NCBI GenBank assembly: GCA_009693885.1
Contig: SHWK01000020.1
Coordinates: 1-11,786 of the forward strand
Direction of reading: 5' to 3'
Source: Rickettsiales bacterium
GTDB lineage: Bacteria; Pseudomonadota; Alphaproteobacteria; Rickettsiales; UBA1997
Length of the DNA stretch: 11,786 nucleotides
Part shown: positions 7,356 through 11,786 of the stretch, piece after piece
Layout: each line of letters starts with the position of its first letter
Position numbering within the stretch: position 1 is the stretch's first letter
Translations under genes and position numbers: made by a program
The notes under the pieces: model-generated
Databases searched by the model: none
What the model was told of the DNA's origin: nothing
The model's input: only the letters and a program-made list of their open reading frames with translations

Positions 7356-8007
7356 GAATCGTGCAAATTTTATTTTTATCACAAGTGTAACATCACTGTT
7401 TTTTTGCAATGCGGTTTTTGCTGACCCTGCTTTAATCAAGAAGTCGCACAAGAAAGAGCCTCCCACTAGAATAACCTCAGATATAATCGACATCAAGAGA
7501 AAATCCCAGATCATGGAATTCATTGGTCATGTTGTAGTCAAAAAAGGCCCTGATACCATGCTTGCAGAGCGTATGTTAGTGTTTTATGAAGATGATAAAA
7601 ATTCGGAGATGAAAAGCTTCAATGGTGCTCCAGCAGCGAATCAGCCAGCTAAAAAATCGGCAATTAAAAGAATCGAGGCAGAACAAAATGTTAGAGTTTT
7701 TAGTACTGATATGGTTGCTACTGGTGATTCTGGATATTATGATCCTCAAGCTGATATTTTTGTTTTAGAACAAAATGTTGTGGTTAATAATGGCAGTTCG
7801 GTTGGTCATGGCGATAAATTTGTTTATAGTTTAAAAACACAAAAAGGTAATTTTGTTGGCAATAAAACAGAAGAGTCGTCTAATGTTATTGATAACAGGG
7901 TGATTTTTGTAATCAGCAATGATGATTTAAAAAGTGGTGGAAAAAAGAAAGATACGCCTAAAGTAAAAAAAGAAAATAACGAACCAAAGAAAGAGAGCGA
8001 TGAATAA
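7354..8007 (+). CDS. lptA: LPS-transport periplasmic protein LptA (OstA-like domain)
   Basis: LptA forms the periplasmic bridge that carries LPS from the inner-membrane LptB2FGC complex to LptD. From ATG at 7354 the product is 217 residues. A signal peptide ends in AVFA with probable cleavage before D24. The OstA-type beta-jellyroll repeats follow: ITSDIIDIKRK, FIGHVVVKKGPDTMLAERM, IEAEQNVRVFSTDMVATGDSG, YYDPQADIFVLEQNVVV and GHGDKFVYSLKTQKGNF. A Lys- and Glu-rich tail of about 28 residues (190-217) lacks the fold and looks disordered. GTG at 7339 is an alternative start. lptB begins inside its last codons with an 8-bp overlap (8000-8007), which strongly supports the identity. lptC, which often precedes lptA, is absent; the DUF192 gene diverges instead. 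Confidence 0.87.
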   Translation: MNRANFIFITSVTSLFFCNAVFADPALIKKSHKKEPPTRITSDIIDIKRKSQIMEFIGHVVVKKGPDTMLAERMLVFYEDDKNSEMKSFNGAPAANQPAKKSAIKRIEAEQNVRVFSTDMVATGDSGYYDPQADIFVLEQNVVVNNGSSVGHGDKFVYSLKTQKGNFVGNKTEESSNVIDNRVIFVISNDDLKSGGKKKDTPKVKKENNEPKKESDE

Positions 8008-8725
8008 CATTTTAAGCATTAAAAGTCTCAGCAAGAAATATGGCAAAAGATTGGTCTTGCGCGATGTTAGCCTTGAGATCAAGCAGGGAGAGGTTGTCGG
8101 TTTGCTTGGCCCAAATGGTGCGGGCAAAACTACTTGTTTTTATATGATTGTTGGTCTTGTTGGTGCAACTTCGGGGCATATTTTTATTGATGGTTTAGAA
8201 ATTACAAAAATGCCAATGTATCAGCGCGCGCGCTTAGGTATTGGCTATTTGCCGCAAGAAGCTTCAATTTTTCGTGGCATGACAGTTGAAGAAAACATTT
8301 ACAGTGTTCTTGAAATTATTGAAAATAACGAGTTCAGAAGAAAAGAAAAACTTGAATCTCTACTCAAAGAATTTTCAATTGAGCATATCAGAAAATCTCA
8401 TGCTGTAGCTCTTTCTGGCGGCGAGCGTCGTCGTGTTGAAATTGCGCGAGCTCTTGCTACAAATCCTTTATTTGTATTGCTTGATGAGCCTTTTGCTGGT
8501 GTTGATCCAATTGCAGTTAATGATATTCGCAACATGGTTATGCATCTTAAAGATCGCAATATTGGTGTGTTGATCACCGATCACAATGTGCGTGAAACCC
8601 TTTCAATTGTTGATCACGCCTATATTGTGTATGATGGGAAAATTCTAACTTCGGGCACTAAAGAAGAAATTATCAGTCACAAAGAGGTAAAACGAGTTTA
8701 TCTAGGCGAAGATTTCAGGTTCTAA
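8000..8725 (+). CDS. lptB: LPS export ABC transporter ATP-binding protein LptB
   Basis: LptB is the cytosolic ATPase that powers extraction of LPS from the inner membrane with LptF, LptG and LptC. The 241-residue protein matches the E. coli length and has all ABC ATPase elements: Walker A GPNGAGKTT (37-45), Q-loop LPQEASIFRGMTVEENI (84-100) including Q86, signature LSGGERRR (138-145), Walker B FVLLDEP (158-164) with catalytic E163, D-loop and H195 in ITDHNVRETL. The LPQEASIFR and EPFAGVDPIAV segments are typical of LptB rather than of the related branched-chain amino-acid transporters. It overlaps lptA by 8 bp. An AG-rich stretch (AAAGAGAG) just before the ATG is the nearest thing to a Shine-Dalgarno sequence in the window. 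nhaA follows after 10 bp. Confidence 0.96.
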   Translation: MNNILSIKSLSKKYGKRLVLRDVSLEIKQGEVVGLLGPNGAGKTTCFYMIVGLVGATSGHIFIDGLEITKMPMYQRARLGIGYLPQEASIFRGMTVEENIYSVLEIIENNEFRRKEKLESLLKEFSIEHIRKSHAVALSGGERRRVEIARALATNPLFVLLDEPFAGVDPIAVNDIRNMVMHLKDRNIGVLITDHNVRETLSIVDHAYIVYDGKILTSGTKEEIISHKEVKRVYLGEDFRF

Positions 8726-8735
8726 TCATCAAATA

Positions 8736-9911
8736 ATGATCAAGACAACGATAAAAAATCTATTCAATATCAATTTCTCATCCGAGGTTTTATTGCTGCT
8801 CGCAATGCTTGTGGCCCTTATTGTAGCAAATTCTAGTTTTGGCAATCTATATTATAAATTTTTTAATATTCCATTATTCGAAATTGCCTCTTTGCATCTT
8901 GAGCAAGAAATTTCTCTTAACAATATCATCAATGATTTTTTGATGGCGATTTTTTTCTTGCTGGTTGGTTTGCATTTAAAGTACGAAATTTTAGTGGGAG
9001 AATTATCAAGTAAGGCAAAAATAATGCTACCAATCGTTGCTGCTATTGGGGGTGTGATTTTTCCGGCGCTAATATTTTTCTTCATCAATTATTATCAAAC
9101 AGAATATCTGCGCGGTTTTGCAATTCCTACTGCTACTGATATTGTTTTTACCTATATGGTTATCAAAGTTTTTGATAAGAAAATTTCCAGTGCAGCAAAG
9201 GTTTTTTTGATAACTCTTGCGGTCGTTGATGATCTCATTGCTATCGCAATAATCGCATTTTTTTATACTACACAATTACACATTTTTTATTTTGTTGCCG
9301 CTTTGTTAGTGATAGGATTTTTGGCGTTAATTCATTATAAAAAATCACAATCAATATTTTTATATTCATTCGCTGGATTTCTATTATGGCTTTGTGCATT
9401 AAAATCAGGAATTCATCCAAGTGTTGCAGGAGTAGTGTTAGCGATGTTTATCCCATTAAAAACTAAAGATTATTTTCCTTTAAAGAATCTTGCTTTAGTT
9501 TTGGCCCCAATAGTAAATTTTGCTATTTTGCCACTTTTTGTTTTTGCAAATATGGGCGTCAAAATATCCAATTTATCTTGGCAAATTTTATCCGATTCTA
9601 TGGTTTTGGGCATTGCTTGCGGGTTGTTTTTTGGCAAGCAAATTGGCGTGATGTTGATTAGTTTTATTGCGATAAAACTAAAATTATGTCACTTGCCACG
9701 CGATAGCAATTGGGCAGAATTTTACTGCCTCGCGATATTGACAGGCATTGGCTTCACAATGAGTTTATTCATAGGAAATTTAGCTTTTTGGCAAGATGAT
9801 TTATTGAATAAGGTCAAGGTGGGGGTGCTACTAGGATCCTTTGCCTCTGCGGTTGTAGGAAGTATTATGTTGATAAATCTAAAATCAAAAATTACGCATC
9901 CAATTTCGTAA
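8736..9911 (+). CDS. nhaA: Na+/H+ antiporter NhaA
   Basis: NhaA exports Na+ in exchange for two protons, controlling internal pH and sodium. The 391-residue protein (E. coli 388) is hydrophobic throughout, consistent with about 12 membrane helices. Key residues are conserved: PTATDIVF (131-138) with D135, LAVVDDL (161-167) with the ion-binding pair D165/D166, SGIHPSVAG (224-232) with H227 equivalent to the E. coli pH-response His225, GKQIG (300-304) with K301 equivalent to Lys300, and TGIGFTMSLFIGNLAF (336-351). It starts 10 bp after lptB and is probably cotranscribed with lptAB, though there is no obvious functional link. Its 3' end overlaps the convergent glmM end by 20 bp. Confidence 0.95.
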   Translation: MIKTTIKNLFNINFSSEVLLLLAMLVALIVANSSFGNLYYKFFNIPLFEIASLHLEQEISLNNIINDFLMAIFFLLVGLHLKYEILVGELSSKAKIMLPIVAAIGGVIFPALIFFFINYYQTEYLRGFAIPTATDIVFTYMVIKVFDKKISSAAKVFLITLAVVDDLIAIAIIAFFYTTQLHIFYFVAALLVIGFLALIHYKKSQSIFLYSFAGFLLWLCALKSGIHPSVAGVVLAMFIPLKTKDYFPLKNLALVLAPIVNFAILPLFVFANMGVKISNLSWQILSDSMVLGIACGLFFGKQIGVMLISFIAIKLKLCHLPRDSNWAEFYCLAILTGIGFTMSLFIGNLAFWQDDLLNKVKVGVLLGSFASAVVGSIMLINLKSKITHPIS

Positions 9912-11235
9912 TAATTTCATCAACAATTTTTTCAATCACAGCCGCGTCTTCGCCTTCAGCCATAACGCGTACTAGGTTTTCTGTTCCTGATTTGCGCACT
10001 AAAATTCTGCCCTTTTGTCCTAATAATTTTTGTTTTGCGGCGATAAAATCTTGTACAACCTTTGATTCTAAAGGGTTTTCAGCGTTGCGCAATTTTAGAT
10101 TTTTCATAATTTGCGGTGCCGGTTTATAAAGATCAAATAATTCGCTGACCTTTTTACCTTGCGATGAAACCAACAGAGACAAGACTTGCAGCGCTGCCAC
10201 CAATCCATCACCAGTAGTAGAATAATCTGCTAAAACAATATGACCAGATTGTTCGCCGCCAAAATTATAGCCGCCTTTTTTGATTTCTTCCAAAACATAA
10301 CGATCTCCAACATTGACGCGCTTAGTGCTGATGCCGATATAGCTCAAATAATTTTCGAGTGCTAAATTTGACATTTGCGTGATCACGACAGTATCTTTTT
10401 TGAGTCGACCTTCATTGTGTAATTTTTCGGCGATCAGCGCTATTACTTTATCGCCATCAATATCTTGGCCATTTTCATCGATGATTAAAAGTCGATCCGC
10501 ATCGCCATCAAGAGCGATTCCGATATTGGCTTTTTCAGCAAGAACGCGAGCGCGAAGTGCTTCTGGCTTGGTTGAGCCGCATTTTTCATTAATGTTAAAT
10601 CCATTAGGATCAACGCCAATAGAAATAACTTCGGCGCCTAATTCCCACAAAATTTTTGGCGCAATTGCATAAGCTGCACCATTGGCGCAATCAATTACAA
10701 TTTTTAATCCTGTTAAACTTTTATCTTTTGGAAAAGAGTTTTTGACAAATTCAACATAGCGCTCGCGCCCATCATCCAAGCGCTTTACGCGACCTAAATT
10801 TTCGGGGCTCGCAAGATATTTTGTGATATCGCCATCGATTAATTTTTCGATTTCAAGCTCTAATTCATCGCTTAATTTGTTGCCTTGAGCATCGAAGATT
10901 TTAATGCCATTATCGTGATAAGGATTGTGTGAGGCAGAAATCATGATGCCAATATCAGCGCGCAGAGAGCGCGTCAGCATTGATACCGCTGGGGTTGGAA
11001 CTGGGCCAACTAAAAACACATCCATGCCAACAGAAGCGAATCCAGCGGTGAGTGCGGGTTCAACAACATAGCCAGAAAGTCTGGTATCTTTGCCGATTAC
11101 AACGCGATGTTTGTGTGTGCCATCAGTAAATTTTGCGCCTACGGCCATGCCGGTTTTGAGGGCAATTTCTGCGGTCATGGGAAACTTATTTGCGGTGCCG
11201 CGGATTCCATCTGTGCCGAAATATTTTTTTTTCAT
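9892..11235 (-). CDS. glmM: Phosphoglucosamine mutase
   Basis: GlmM interconverts glucosamine-6-phosphate and glucosamine-1-phosphate in the cytosol, feeding UDP-GlcNAc synthesis for peptidoglycan and lipid A. The 447-residue protein has the alpha-D-phosphohexomutase four-domain layout. The start is KYFGTDGIRG (4-13). The catalytic phosphoserine S102 sits in ISASHNPYHDNGIKIF (99-114), at the same number as in E. coli. The metal-binding loop is DGDADR (243-248), the sugar-binding motif GGEQSGH (326-332), and the phosphate-binding loop RKSGTEN (414-420). The ISASHNP and GEQSGH forms favour GlmM over phosphomannomutase. An A-rich run precedes the ATG without a Shine-Dalgarno sequence. The upstream spacer to alaS carries the large inverted repeat and the 30-nt motif. 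Confidence 0.96.
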   Translation of the reverse strand: MKKKYFGTDGIRGTANKFPMTAEIALKTGMAVGAKFTDGTHKHRVVIGKDTRLSGYVVEPALTAGFASVGMDVFLVGPVPTPAVSMLTRSLRADIGIMISASHNPYHDNGIKIFDAQGNKLSDELELEIEKLIDGDITKYLASPENLGRVKRLDDGRERYVEFVKNSFPKDKSLTGLKIVIDCANGAAYAIAPKILWELGAEVISIGVDPNGFNINEKCGSTKPEALRARVLAEKANIGIALDGDADRLLIIDENGQDIDGDKVIALIAEKLHNEGRLKKDTVVITQMSNLALENYLSYIGISTKRVNVGDRYVLEEIKKGGYNFGGEQSGHIVLADYSTTGDGLVAALQVLSLLVSSQGKKVSELFDLYKPAPQIMKNLKLRNAENPLESKVVQDFIAAKQKLLGQKGRILVRKSGTENLVRVMAEGEDAAVIEKIVDEIITKLDA

Positions 11236-11242
11236 TTTTTTG

Positions 11243-11272
11243 TGTTTATGGATTGTGCTTTAACGATAAACT
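11243..11272 (-). repeat. 30-nt repeat, copy B (matches 1712-1741 at 27/30)
   Basis: Read on the minus strand the core is GTTTATCGTTAAAGCACAAT. It begins within the glmM-proximal arm of the inverted repeat (overlap 11265-11272) and ends 7 bases before the glmM ATG. Copy A on the plus strand at 1712-1741 differs at three positions. The match continues out of the hairpin arm into single-copy flank, so the conserved unit is not just the palindrome. Promoter, leader-RNA motif and element terminus are all possible. Confidence 0.6.
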
Positions 11273-11345
11273 ATGGGATTGCGGAGTATTTTATTTCGCG
11301 CGCAAGCACAGCTACATAAAATACTCCGCAATCCCATAGTTTATC
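11265..11345. repeat. Perfect 30-bp inverted repeat with 21-nt loop (small palindromic element)
   Basis: Arms 11265-11294 and 11316-11345 are exact reverse complements over all 30 bases (one arm contains CTATGGGATTGCGGAGTATT). The 21-nt loop (11295-11315) has a GC-rich centre, TTCGCGCGCAAGC. It fills most of the 133-bp spacer between alaS and glmM, both on the minus strand. No T-run follows it in either direction, so it is not a standard intrinsic terminator. No flanking target-site duplication is evident. Perfect pairing over such length suggests a recently inserted or actively homogenised palindromic element, comparable in kind to Rickettsia palindromic elements or MITE/REP sequences; family assignment is not possible from one copy. 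Confidence 0.85.
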
Positions 11346-11368
11346 TTACGAATAATGTGATGAGTGTG

Positions 11369-11786
11369 TTAATAAACTAATTTTCGCACGGCTTCAACAG
11401 CTTGCGAAGTGCCTTCTTTATTAACTCCGCCACCCATTGCTAAATCTTTTTTGCCGCCGCCGCCTTTGCCGCCGATCGCTTCAATGGCTGGTGTAATTAA
11501 CTTGGTTGCATCAAATTTATCAAGTAAATCATTTGTTAGGGCGATGCAAACTGAGATTTTTTCATCTTTTATGGCAAATAAAACAAAGATGCATTTGAGA
11601 TAAAAATCTTTGCGAGTCTTGATTTCAGAGGCTATATCGCGTAAATCTTTTGCTTCTAGATCATCAAAAACATGTTGTATCAATTTGAGATCGCCAATAT
11701 TTTCTGATTTTAATTTATCGAGATTGGCGAGAATATTTTGTTTTTTTAGTTTCTCTGCTTCTTTTTCTTTGGCTTTTTGTTCTTGT
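11369..11786 (-). CDS. alaS: Alanyl-tRNA synthetase, C-terminal end, partial at window edge
   Basis: AlaS charges tRNA-Ala with alanine in the cytosol. Only about the last 138 residues are here; the frame is open to the right edge, so the N-terminal catalytic and editing domains lie outside. The visible part starts with a Lys- and Glu-rich coiled-coil-like segment (roughly QKAKEKEAEKLKKQN). It continues into the C-terminal DHHA1/oligomerisation domain, ending with the diagnostic glycine-rich motif GGKGGGGKKDLAMGGG and a final SQAVEAVRKLVY helix, which corresponds to GGKGGGRPDMAQAGG in E. coli AlaS. It lies upstream of glmM on the same strand, separated by the palindromic element. Confidence 0.92.
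   Translation of the reverse strand, partial: QEQKAKEKEAEKLKKQNILANLDKLKSENIGDLKLIQHVFDDLEAKDLRDIASEIKTRKDFYLKCIFVLFAIKDEKISVCIALTNDLLDKFDATKLITPAIEAIGGKGGGGKKDLAMGGGVNKEGTSQAVEAVRKLVY

Noticed and set aside
7356..7523. N-terminal extension of the DUF192 gene to the ATG at 7523
   Set aside because: It is antisense to lptA and would put 56 residues in front of a clear signal peptide.
11107..11319. Plus-strand open frame over the glmM 5' end and the hairpin
   Set aside because: It lies mostly antisense to conserved glmM codons. Its product is Cys/Phe-rich with no recognisable domain.
11265..11345. Intrinsic (Rho-independent) terminator for alaS
   Set aside because: On the minus strand the hairpin is followed by GTTAAAGCACAATC, not a T-run, and the stem is much longer than usual. 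A non-classical role in transcript ending remains possible.
11265..11345. tRNA or other structured RNA gene of about 80 nt
   Set aside because: It is one long perfect stem with a single loop. There is no cloverleaf and no T-loop consensus.
1..11786. Novel defence, mobile or secondary-metabolite system
   Set aside because: Every long coding region is a recognisable housekeeping family. There is no integrase, transposase, toxin-antitoxin pair, CRISPR array or unfamiliar gene cluster.

Overview
This is an 11.8 kb stretch of a compact, AT-rich Gram-negative chromosome. It encodes 12 housekeeping proteins, 10 of them complete. The envelope genes (KDO synthesis, Lpt LPS transport, BamD, GlmM) establish a diderm that makes LPS. 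Family-level resemblances suggest an alphaproteobacterium, perhaps near the Rickettsiales: a Cys-type KdsA with an N-terminus close to the rickettsial form as I remember it, an lptA-lptB pair, and high AT. That placement is an inference. Retention of hisD and bioA would be unusual for a strictly host-dependent Rickettsia, so a less reduced relative is possible.

Layout. Minus strand 1-504 is the N-terminal part of kdsA, running off the left edge. It diverges across 73 bp, which holds a good sigma-70-like promoter, from an M48 membrane metalloprotease (578-1696, +). An AMP-binding long-chain acyl-CoA synthetase follows on the plus strand (1772-3508). Converging on it is a tight minus-strand run, read in the order DUF192 protein, hisD, bamD, bioA (7355 down to 3557), with a 14-bp overlap, an ATGA overlap and a 43-bp gap. 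The DUF192 gene is divergent from lptA, and the two ATG start codons share a single CATG. On the plus strand lptA, lptB and nhaA (7354-9911) form a compact unit with an 8-bp overlap and a 10-bp gap. nhaA overlaps tail-to-tail by 20 bp with glmM (9892-11235, minus). Upstream of glmM on the same strand is the C-terminal end of alaS (11369-11786), which runs off the right edge.

Most gene products serve the cell envelope: KdsA (KDO for lipid A/core), LptA and LptB (LPS export), BamD (outer-membrane protein assembly), GlmM (precursor for UDP-GlcNAc, used for peptidoglycan and lipid A), the acyl-CoA synthetase (fatty-acid activation) and the M48 protease (probable membrane quality control). HisD and BioA are biosynthetic enzymes without pathway partners nearby. 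NhaA handles Na+/H+ balance.

The most unusual non-coding item is a perfect 30-bp inverted repeat around a 21-nt loop (11265-11345) between alaS and glmM, with no U-tract on either side. The 30 nt at its glmM-proximal edge recur at 27/30 identity at 1712-1741, upstream of the acyl-CoA synthetase gene. This looks like a small dispersed palindromic element, or a shared upstream motif. No gene-free stretch exceeds 300 bases. I see no tRNA, rRNA, CRISPR array, transposase or phage gene, and no convincing novel multi-gene system.
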